Both the position numbers and the translations under genes were made by a program. A model generated the notes under the pieces. It had not been told where the DNA came from. It did not search any database and worked only from the letters and a program-made list of their open reading frames with translations. Below, piece by piece: positions 46,701-55,529 of a stretch of DNA of 55,529 nt. Positions within the stretch are counted from its first letter, which is position 1. Each line of letters begins with the position of its first letter. Location of the stretch: positions 1 through 55,529 of the forward strand of contig DASUTC010000091.1 of assembly GCA_036374795.1 (NCBI GenBank), in the 5' to 3' direction. The DNA comes from Herpetosiphonaceae bacterium. Its GTDB lineage: Bacteria > Chloroflexota > Chloroflexia > Chloroflexales > Kallotenuaceae.

Positions 46701-49194
46701 TCAGCAAGACCGACTCATGCGCGGAGCGGGTGAAGAGGTGGATGCGGATCAGCGGTCCGCGCGTCAGATCGAAAGGCTGGTAGGCTGCGCTGTGGAGCTG
46801 CTGCGCGAATATCGCCTCACTCCATGCAGCCGCACCCGTCACCTGCACGATCGCCGGGCCGGTCGGGTGAATGTGCTGCACGGGCTCCGCATGGTGCAGC
46901 GCGAAGGTGGTTCTCAAGCTCGGATGACGCTCGATGATCCTCCCGAAGGCGCGCTGAAGGGCTGATACGTCGACGGGCGCGCAGATTCGCAGCGCCCGCG
47001 CGATGGTATAGGCCGCGCTATCCGGGTCGAGCTGATGAATGATCCAGAGCGCCCGCTGGCCCGGAGACGCGGCATGGGTCACGGGCTGCGTGTCGGGCGC
47101 AGGAAGGATGCGATCCGGCTCGTGAGCGGAGCCTGCGACATCAGCGAGAATCGCAGCCGCAAGCTCAGCGATCGTCGCCGTGCTCAGCACGTGCTCAAGC
47201 GCGACGCACGTCTTGAAGTCAACTTCGATCTGGTGCTTCAGCTCGATCGCCATCAACGAATCGAGGCCCAGCGAGCTGAGCGGCTGATCCGTAGCGATCC
47301 GCTGCGCCGCGCCATGCAGCGAGCGGGCAACCTGGCGCTGAAGATAGGCCTCGATCGACGCCTGCCGTGCCGTCGGGGCAAGATCCTGCCAGTCGGGGGG
47401 CAGCCCTGGCTCGCTCACGGCAGCGTCACGCGCGTCTGGATCGTTCAAGACATCGCGGGCGATCCCCTCCAGCGTGTCGGCCAAAAAACGGGCGCGACAC
47501 AGATGGCGCTGGATCTTGCCGCTTGAGGTTTTGGGGATGCTCCCAGGCATGAGCAGGACGACCGCATACACCTGGAGCTCGTGGTGCTCGGCGACCGCCC
47601 GACGAATCGCGGCGATCATCTCGCCAGGAGGCAGCGCGCGCGCCTGACGTTCGACCTCCTGCACGATCACCAGCCGCTCGGCGGGATCGCCGTCGATCGT
47701 AAAGGCCGCGCCCGCGCCTGCTCGCAGCGCAGGGTGGCTACCCTGGACCGTGTATTCGATATCCTGCGGATAGTGATTGCGTCCCCGGATGATGATCAGA
47801 TCCTTGAGGCGGCCCGTGACAAACAGCCGATCATCGTGCAGAAAGCCCAGGTCGCCGGTCCGCAAGAACGATGCGGCAGCCTGGGTGCTCAGGCGAGCCT
47901 GGAAGGTGTCGCGGGTGTCCTGGGGGCGCTCCCAGTAGCCGGATGCCACGCACGGCCCGGCGAGCCAGATCTCGCCCACCTGATCAGGCCCGTGTGGCGT
48001 CTGTGTCTGCGGATCGACGATCAGGAGGTCCTGCGCGCCGTGGATCTGCCCCGCGCTGACCAGGATCTGCGCATCCTGGGATTCATCCGCCGCCTCGATC
48101 ACCTGATGCCCTTCGAGCGCCGCTTTTTGTGCCCTGTAGAGCATGGGCGCGGGCGATCTGGGGCCTCCGGTGACAAACAAGGTGGCCTCGGCCAGGCCAT
48201 AGCACGGATACCAGGCAGCGTGCCGGAACCCGTACGGCGCGAACGCCGCCGTAAAGCGCTCGATCGTCTCGTGATGAATCGGCTCTGCGCCGTTGAACGC
48301 GACCGCCCAACTGCTGAGATCCAGGCCGACGCGCTGCTCCTCAGGTATCTTGCGCGCGCAGAGATCGTAGGCAAAGTTCGGCCCGCCGCTGGTTGTCGCC
48401 CGGTAGCGGCTGATCGCGTGCAGCCAGCGCATCGGGCGCTGCAAGAAGGCCATCGGCGACATCAAGATACAGCGGGCACCGATGTACAGCGGCTGTAAGA
48501 CGTTTCCGATCAATCCCATGTCATGGTACAGCGGCAGCCAGCCGACGATCACGGATTGCGCGGTGTGCTCAAAGGCGTGAGTAATCAGATGCTCGTTCTG
48601 CATCAGATTCGCGTGACTGACCATCACGCCTTTCGGCGTGGAGGTTGAGCCGGAGGTGTACTGAAGAAAAGCGATGGCCGCATCGCTCAGATGGGGCGCT
48701 TCCCACTGATCAGCCCGGTCATCGGCGATCGTATCGGTCGCAAGACAGCGCATGTCCTTAAAGCTTCGGCTCTGCGCAATCACCGCCTCCATCGTCTTGG
48801 ACATCGCCGATGTGGTTAGCGCAACCAGCGGCCTGGCATTTTCGGCAATGGCTTCCAGACGCGCGACGCTGTGGTGAAGCCGAGCTTGATGGAGTGGATA
48901 GGCAGGGACGGCAATACACGCGGCGTAGAGACACCCAAAGAAGGCCGTAATATACTCAAGGCCGGGCGGATACAGCAGCAGCGCCCGCTCGCCAGGCGCC
49001 TGGATCTGCTGTAATGCGGCGGCAATCGCGCGAGCGTGACGATCGAGCTCACCGTAGGTAAGCATAACCTCGGTCGTCTCTCCATCAAGCAGAAATGTAT
49101 ACGCTGGAGTATCTGTCTGGTGTACAGCACGCCACCGTAGCAGGCTGACCAGATCCCGATGTGGTGTGCTGGCGTTGGCAGAATAATTGCGCAT
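43771..49194 (-). CDS. Lipo-initiation NRPS: FAAL-ACP-C-A-PCP, predicted fatty acyl-beta-alanine
   Basis: 1807 residues. FAAL (~1-590) has YTSGSTSTPKG, GWLPLYHDMGLIG and YGLAEATLFV, typical of fatty acyl-AMP ligases that load free fatty acids onto a carrier. ACP (~605-690) has GLDSL (~646). The C domain (~705-1140) has HHIIADF (~833; Phe for Gly). A (~1155-1650) has YTSGSTGQPKG (~1333). Its pocket by eye is V-D-W-V-I-S-L-A-D-K, which matches the beta-alanine code exactly as I recall it, including Val instead of Asp at position 235, in line with a substrate lacking an alpha-amino group. PCP LGGHSL (~1730) and a Lys/Arg-rich tail follow. This is the natural first gene of the main assembly line: it has its own promoter about 280 bases upstream and the divergent DinB gene beyond. 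GTAGGGA lies about five bases before the ATG. Confidence 0.93.
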   Translation of the reverse strand: MRNYSANASTPHRDLVSLLRWRAVHQTDTPAYTFLLDGETTEVMLTYGELDRHARAIAAALQQIQAPGERALLLYPPGLEYITAFFGCLYAACIAVPAYPLHQARLHHSVARLEAIAENARPLVALTTSAMSKTMEAVIAQSRSFKDMRCLATDTIADDRADQWEAPHLSDAAIAFLQYTSGSTSTPKGVMVSHANLMQNEHLITHAFEHTAQSVIVGWLPLYHDMGLIGNVLQPLYIGARCILMSPMAFLQRPMRWLHAISRYRATTSGGPNFAYDLCARKIPEEQRVGLDLSSWAVAFNGAEPIHHETIERFTAAFAPYGFRHAAWYPCYGLAEATLFVTGGPRSPAPMLYRAQKAALEGHQVIEAADESQDAQILVSAGQIHGAQDLLIVDPQTQTPHGPDQVGEIWLAGPCVASGYWERPQDTRDTFQARLSTQAAASFLRTGDLGFLHDDRLFVTGRLKDLIIIRGRNHYPQDIEYTVQGSHPALRAGAGAAFTIDGDPAERLVIVQEVERQARALPPGEMIAAIRRAVAEHHELQVYAVVLLMPGSIPKTSSGKIQRHLCRARFLADTLEGIARDVLNDPDARDAAVSEPGLPPDWQDLAPTARQASIEAYLQRQVARSLHGAAQRIATDQPLSSLGLDSLMAIELKHQIEVDFKTCVALEHVLSTATIAELAAAILADVAGSAHEPDRILPAPDTQPVTHAASPGQRALWIIHQLDPDSAAYTIARALRICAPVDVSALQRAFGRIIERHPSLRTTFALHHAEPVQHIHPTGPAIVQVTGAAAWSEAIFAQQLHSAAYQPFDLTRGPLIRIHLFTRSAHESVLLISIHHIIADFQSLTVVLRELDQLYRAETTGAAERALPLTPPQYMEYAQWQRQMLAGPQGAQLAAYWQRQLRPEGTSAPMILELPVDRPRPSIQTYAGATYALTLVDLTQPIKAHARSSATTPFTVVLSAFQALLHRYTSQRTILVGTPMLNRDRASLMDLVGYVVNPVVVRADIDADMSYHTLLTQTRQRVLAAMEHQAYPFASLVAQLQPVRDLSYSPVFQVMFLWHSAFTLPDGANLVPLALNQAGAQLRIAGLSCESVAVERRASQFDLTLAIGEGDAGLEAVIEYNTALFEAETIARMAEGLRMILQTALAEPHVAICDIPLVTEPQRRLMLAEWQATTMAYPSAATLHQLFEAQAARTPDAVALSDRQQTMTYRELDRRANKLARYLRRQGVGLEAYVGVCLEPSLWMVVGVLAILKADAAYVPLDPAYPRERLDYMLKDASIRVLLTQEHLLGAVPGRAARTICLDSEWTTIDREPADALHSSATPDSVAYVIYTSGSTGQPKGVLGLHRATVNRCNWMWQRYPFQPSERCCLKTSLNFVDSVWEIFGPLLQGVALEIVPEAIRKDPSRLLDLLAEAEVSRLVLVPSLLRLLLDHDPDLPRRVPRLKLWITSGEALSLELARRFWERLPDGTLLNLYGSSEVAADVTWSDTRADAALDGHIAIGRPIANTQIYVLDRQLQPVPIGVVGEIFVGGIGLARGYLNDPALTAGKFIPHPLSGAAGIPPGARLYRTGDRGRFLPSGGLEYCGRADDQVKIRGFRVAVREVEAALAAHPDVQAVAILARGDHGAPPALVAYVVPHAAHAVTTSQLRDFLHERLPEYMIPSTFVLLDALPLTPNGKLDRQALPAPTTLRPALDTRYASPRTVTERTITAIWQDVLQIDTIGVEDNFFDLGGHSLTLAQVGSRLQEAFGRPVQMVDLFKYPTISALATFLAQTEPAQVDVEEVQRLAQKEKASIQRRKRLMKGTENG

Positions 49195-49700
49195 TTAGTC
49201 CCTACTGGATGAAGGAATACCAGCAACCTCAAAGGCGAGCCATATTCATTATGAACAGCCTGATCGGTAGGGTGTCCTCGCTGATGGAGAACGCCTATTT
49301 GTGGAAGGAGCCGTAGATGAGCTTTCTCTGTTCACTCGTATCGATTTAGAACGTGATCACAGTCCTGTAGGCTGGTACGTAGGTGAGGATCGCACGTATG
49401 AATGGGGCGACCCGTGTTCGTCGCTTTTGCGGCACAAGCACTGTTGACAAGTCCCTAAGGGGATGGTGAAGAGTATAAAATTTAAGTTAACAGATGTCAA
49501 GAAACCATTAGTACTACTCAGGGTTCTGTCAAAGTCAGCATGCTCATGAAGGTCGATCACGTGTGTGCCAATCGGTGCTGCTGCCAGGCATCGAGGCCGG
49601 AATCAAACCTCATCAGGATCGCCTGTACCCGCTATTCCGAGTATACTGCACTCAGCTAGCGCCCCTGGCCGATTCGCTTCTTGAACATCATGGAGGACTC
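49195..49700. other. Divergent intergenic region and ~270-base leader of the main operon
   Basis: AT-richer than the genes around it. The minus-strand promoter at 49472-49500 implies an untranslated leader of roughly 270 bases before ATG 49194. I found no recognisable riboswitch, T-box or attenuator in that leader. The plus strand must hold the DinB promoter; TTGACA at 49444 and TATAAA at 49474 are too far apart (24 bases) to be a convincing pair. Confidence 0.45.
49472..49500 (-). promoter_or_regulatory. Consensus sigma-70 type promoter for the main operon
   Basis: On the minus strand TTGACA (49500-49495), a 17-base A/T-rich spacer and TATACT (49477-49472), a nearly perfect housekeeping promoter in an otherwise GC-rich region. 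It points toward the FAAL gene. No operator-like palindrome overlaps it that I can see. Confidence 0.7.
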
Positions 49701-50204
49701 GTGAACATTCGCGACATTCTGACACTCTACGACTACAATTATTGGGCGACACGACGGATCTTAGCAGCCAGCATGCAGGTAAGCCCGGAGCAGTTTATGG
49801 CCCCAACCGCTCATAGCTTCGGGAGCCTGCGCGGCACATTAGTACATGCGTTAGACGGTGAGTGTGCCTGGCGCATGCTGTGTCACCACCAGACCATCGC
49901 ATTCTTCGGGGCGCTGAAGGAAGATGCGTTCCCGACCTGCGACGTACTGGCGCGGCGCTGGTATGAGGAAGAGCGCGCCATGCGGGAGTATCTCGCGCTC
50001 CTCACCGACGATGATGTGAATGCGTATGTGCGCTACACGACGCCTGAGGGGGAAAAGCGGGAACGGCTGCTGTGGCATTGCTTGCTGCATGTCGTCAACC
50101 ATGGGACGCAGCACCGGAGCGAAGCCGCAGCGATCCTGACAGGGTATGGCTCCTCACCGGGATTGCTCGATTTCACGGCCTTCTTGAACGAGCAGCACGG
50201 ATAG
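49701..50204 (+). CDS. DinB-family protein (putative metal-dependent four-helix bundle enzyme)
   Basis: 167 residues starting at GTG 49701, preceded by GGAGGA; the frame is open further upstream but this start matches the family N-terminus (NIRDILTLYDYNYWATRRIL). The putative metal ligands are His in TLVHALDGE and the paired His of NHGTQHRSE near the C-terminus, the pattern of DinB/YfiT proteins. Relatives include thiol-S-transferases and damage-inducible proteins of uncertain activity. It is on the opposite strand, between the two NRPS transcription units. It may protect against thiol-reactive or electrophilic products, but that is only a guess from position. Confidence 0.8.
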   Translation: MNIRDILTLYDYNYWATRRILAASMQVSPEQFMAPTAHSFGSLRGTLVHALDGECAWRMLCHHQTIAFFGALKEDAFPTCDVLARRWYEEERAMREYLALLTDDDVNAYVRYTTPEGEKRERLLWHCLLHVVNHGTQHRSEAAAILTGYGSSPGLLDFTAFLNEQHG

Positions 50205-50296
50205 ATGCGGCGCAAACTGGTCGCCCGCCGACACCCGGAGCGTCTTTGTTGTAAATCGTGTGTACCCTATGCGAGCCACAGGGCGCGATGTGGGAG

Positions 50297-50316
50297 GAGC
50301 ACGGTACATCGTGCTC
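50297..50316. terminator. Hairpin between convergent DinB gene and NRPS gene
   Basis: GAGCACG (50297-50303) and CGTGCTC (50310-50316) form a perfect 7-bp stem with a 6-base loop, in the 208-base gap between the DinB stop and the stop of the convergent NRPS gene. There is no clear T-tract, so a bidirectional terminator is possible but not proven. Confidence 0.35.
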
Positions 50317-50412
50317 ACCAACGACCGTTCCGAGAAGGCGTGCAACCATCGCCGGATATGCACGACCGAAGGCTGAGCCGCAATCGAGACGAGCATCAGC
50401 AGGGCAGAGGGA

Positions 50413-53400
50413 TTAAAAGCGCAGGAGCACCTCGATCCGCTGCTCAGGCCCGCGTGCGATGGCGTCTAAGAGCGCCTGAAAGCGTTGCAGCATCCGGCTG
50501 ATCGTGGCATCGTCGAAACAGGGCCGGTGGTACGACATACTCACCACGATCGCAGGCCCCGGAAATACGTCGATCCTCAAGGGGTACTCCATCTGGGCAA
50601 AGAATAGGCGGGTCGGATTTTGAACAACGCCCAGATTCTGGAAAATCAGGTAGCTATCGAAGAGCAGCCCATCGTGCGGAAGCTCCAGCCACTCCCGCAG
50701 CTTGCGCATCGGCGTGTACTCGTACTGGCTCATCGTGACGTGATGCTCGCGAAGGTGCTGGAGCAACGTCAGTAACGCGCTGGCTCGCGGTACCTGCACC
50801 CGCAGCGGCAAGATATTTAAGGTCGGGCCGACAATCGCATCAGCGCCTGCCAGCTCGGTGGGGCGACCGCTGACGACCACGCCAAAAACAACGTCTTCTG
50901 CGCCGGTATAGTCGCTCACGAGCAGCGCCCACGCGGCCTGGACGAGCGTGTTCAGGGTGATCCGATGCGCCCGCGCGATCGTTTGCAGCATGTCGGTTGT
51001 GTCGGCGTGCAGCGTGCGGTGCTGCCGGGTAAAGCCTTCCGCCTGGCCTGGTCTATTCCCCGGTACGGACTGGATCAGCGACGGAGCGGGGCACATGCCG
51101 CTCAAGGCTGTTTTCCAGAATCGCTCGGCCTTTTGAAGATCCTGCTGTTGCACCCAGGCAATATAGTCCGCGTACGCTTGCGTCGGCGCGAGCTCGACCT
51201 CCCGATGTGTGGCGTAGGCGGCATAGAGCGTTGAAAATTCATTCAGCAGCAGGCCCAGGCTCCATCCATCGAGACACATATAATTGAAGCTAAAGATCAC
51301 CTGCCAGGCATCGTCCGCAACCTGTGCGAGGCAGACACGGATTGGAGTCGGCTGCCTCAGCTCGATACCGCGCTGGCGGTCGGCGTCAAGATAGGCCATC
51401 AGGCGCTCCTGCTGCTCGACGGCAGGAACGCCGCGCCAGTCCTGATACGCCAGCGGTAACGACGTGTGTGTATGCACCACCTGAAGCGGCTGCGGTTCCT
51501 GCTCCCAGCTAAACGAGGTTCGTAATATCGCATGCCGCGCCGCAAGCTGCTGCCAGGCGCGCTCAAAGGCCGCTCGATCCAGCGGCCCCGGCATCGCATC
51601 GACACGCTGCACGAGGTAGAGGCCCGGCTGCGGCGCGGCCAGGTATTGCGACAGAAGATGATCCTGAAGCGGCCCCAGCGGATACACGTCCTCGATGTCG
51701 CCGCCCTGGCCGCTCATGCGATCGATGTCGTGCTGCGTACGGCGGATGAGGGTAGCATCATCGGGCGCTGATCCGTCTGCCACGCTCGGCTGTCCCGGCG
51801 AAACCATGCCTGGTGCTGCATCCCGCTCGGCCCCGGAAGCTGGCAGCGCATCCACGGCTGCTGCCAGCTCGGCGATCGTCTGATGCTGAAACAGGTGCCT
51901 GGGCGTGAGCAAGAGTCCGGCGCGATTGGCTTTAAAGACCACCTGAATACTGTGGATCGAATCGCCGCCCAGCGCGAAGAAGTTGCTGGTGATCGATACC
52001 TGCTCCAGGCCCAGCACATCGCACCAGATGGCGGCGAGCATCTGCTCGGTCGGCGTGCGTGGCGCGAGATCGTCCGAATCAAGATCGATGACCATCGGGA
52101 TCGGCGCAGGCAGCGCCGAGCGGTCCAGCTTGCCGTTTGGCGTTAACGGCAGCGCGTCGAGCAGCACGATCGCCGAGGGCACCATATGCTCCGGCAGACG
52201 CTCCTTGAGGTAGCTGCGCAGCGCCGGAACGATCCGCCGCTCCAGCTTGCTGTGCAGCGGATTGTTCGCGTAGGTGCTCCACGGGCGCTGGATCGAATCC
52301 GCTGCTGGAGCTGCCACGGCTCCCGCCTCCGGTCCTGCCTGGCGCGAGAGCAGCAGATCAAAGCTGCCGAGCGGGCCGGAGCCAGACCAGCCGAGTGTGG
52401 TGGTATAGCCGAGCTGCTCGCCCACCGACCAGGCATCCTCCGGGTCGACGGCGGGCGCTTCCCTGACCGACGCCACGGCGGATCGAAGCTCGCCCGTGGT
52501 CGCTGGCCGATCCGGACGCGCCAGGGCTGCCGCGATCTGGAGATCGCCGCTGAGGCGGGCATTGGGCACGCCCGTGATCAGCAGGCGCTCCGGCTCGGTC
52601 GCCGCGATGTGCCGCCGGAGATCTGCGATCGTCAACGCCTGCTCACGCCAGTCGAGACGCGGCACGTCTTCGCAGATCGGCTCCGCTGAGCCAACGCGCA
52701 GGACGGCATCGTAGCGGAATTTCGTCAGCTCATTGTGGCTGGTGCCGCGCTTGAGTTGCAGATCGAGATGGCTGATGCCTGGCAGATGCCGGGCCAGGGC
52801 GTGGAAGAAGGCGGGATCGATCGCCAACTCCTGCTCCTGGGCCAGGCCGCGCCGGATGCGCTGGTGCAGCCGAAGAGTCGGCAGCGTGTCGGGCGCGCGG
52901 AAAAACTCCACCGAGGTATGAAACAGCTCCAGGAGCGGGAGGCTCCGCAGATCGCCGACAAAGACGTGCCCGCCGGGCGCGACCAGCCGCGTGGCTGCTT
53001 CCAGCACGCGCAGCAGGTAGCCAACGCTGGGGAAATACTGCACGACCGAGTTGAGAATCACCGTGTCGAACGTGCCCGGCTGAAGCTCGCCAAGCTGATC
53101 CGCCGCGCGGTGGACCAGCGCGACCTGGGAGAGATCCAGCGCCGATAGCTGGGCCTGGATGTGCTCAAGCGCGGCCTGCGAGAGGTCGGTTCCCACATAG
53201 CGCTCACACGACGGCGCGATACGGAAGAGCAGCAGCCCGGTTCCACAGCCGATCTCCAGGACTCGTCGGGGTCGCAGCGCTGCGATCCGCGCAACGGTCT
53301 GATCGACCCAGGCGCGCATCTCCGCCTCCGGGATCGGCGCTCCCGTATAGCTGCTGGTCCAGCCGCTCAGGTTAAGCGTGGGCTGCGTCGCCGGGCTCGC

Positions 53401-53489
53401 CCGCCGATAAGTATCGTCGAAGACCTGCTGCCAGCTCGTCACCTGCTCAGCCGTTAGCGTTTCGAGTTCTGAATTTTGAGTTGAGGCCC

Positions 53490-53493
<4 letters not shown>
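50413..53493 (-). CDS. NRPS fragment NMT-A(C-terminal part)-PCP-C*, second half of a split module
   Basis: 1026 residues from GTG 53493, which overlaps the stop of the upstream NRPS ORF as GTGA. It begins with an N-methyltransferase (EIGCGTGLLLF, ~95) very like the one inside the C-A-NMT-PCP-E protein of the main operon, then the C-terminal A subdomain (LPEHMVPS, NGKLDR), PCP with LGGDSI (~510), and a C domain opening DVYPLGPLQ. This C domain reads NYMCLDG where HHxxxDG is expected, so both His residues, including the catalytic one, are missing. No A domain follows. By itself the ORF cannot activate an amino acid; it must pair with the upstream ORF. It is the last gene of the upstream transcription unit and converges with the DinB gene. 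Confidence 0.85.

Positions 53494-55529
<2,036 letters not shown>

Noticed and set aside
49195-49471. Riboswitch or T-box in the operon leader
   Set aside because: I found no conserved T-box sequence, no riboswitch core and no terminator/antiterminator pair by eye.
49444-49479. Plus-strand promoter for the DinB gene (TTGACA at 49444 with TATAAA at 49474)
   Set aside because: The spacing of 24 bases is too long for a sigma-70 promoter; the minus-strand pair at the same site is far better.

Overview
This window is dominated by one end of a large hybrid nonribosomal peptide / polyketide (NRPS/PKS) biosynthetic cluster on the minus strand (about 5.0-55.5 kb, running off the right edge). A short gene-poor flank (1-5 kb) carries unrelated genes. 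The DNA is GC-rich, with strong third-position bias that opens long spurious frames on the opposite strand. Two things suggest a high-GC member of the Chloroflexota (class Chloroflexia): AAAGAAC-type tandem repeats and GC-rich REP-like palindromes of the kind found between genes in that group, and the mix of FAAL, SyrP-like and NodU/CmcH-like tailoring genes. This assignment is from memory of genome style, not from a search, and is only moderately secure.

Left flank, 1-5 kb: a membrane acyltransferase fused to a serine beta-lactamase-like domain (minus, runs off the edge); a gap holding a decayed histidine-kinase fragment; a conserved hypothetical gene (minus); an M50-type membrane metalloprotease (plus); and a 70-residue hydrophilic ORF with a near-perfect ribosome site (minus).

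Main assembly line, one apparent operon read from 49.2 kb down to 5.1 kb, with most gene junctions overlapping or within 85 bp: FAAL-ACP-C-A(beta-Ala)-PCP; KS-AT-KR-ACP-Cy-A(Cys)-PCP; C-A(Val)-NMT-PCP-E; cytochrome P450; C-A(Ala)-PCP-C; SyrP/TauD-type dioxygenase; NodU/CmcH-type O-carbamoyltransferase; degenerate C*-A(Gln-like)-PCP; C-A(Tyr/Phe-like)-PCP; KS-AT-KR-ACP-E*-E*-E*. A consensus sigma-70 promoter (TTGACA-17-TATACT) lies about 280 bp upstream of the FAAL gene. By collinearity the scaffold is a fatty acyl-beta-Ala, extended by one reduced malonate unit, then a Cys-derived thiazoline, N-methyl-D-Val, Ala, a Gln-like residue, an aromatic residue and a second reduced malonate unit. The hydroxylase and carbamoyltransferase probably decorate the chain. 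No thioesterase or reductase domain is visible anywhere. The terminal protein instead ends in three tandem epimerization-family domains that keep the condensation HH pair but have all lost the epimerase glutamate.

Upstream unit, 50.4-55.5 kb (partial), separated from the main operon by a divergent DinB-like gene: an NRPS module C-A(Ser)-NMT-PCP-C split into two ORFs. The split lies exactly in the A/NMT linker, where a REP-like palindrome and a 14-bp tandem repeat have been inserted. Because 14 is not a multiple of 3, loss of one repeat unit would fuse the two ORFs, so this could be a phase-variable megasynthase.

The strongest candidates for something new are the triple divergent E-domain terminus (with a duplication scar between its first two copies), the repeat-split NRPS gene, and the degenerate C domain next to the dioxygenase/carbamoyltransferase pair with a spare active C domain on the preceding protein. 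Substrate calls come from specificity-code positions I aligned by eye to GrsA; they are predictions.
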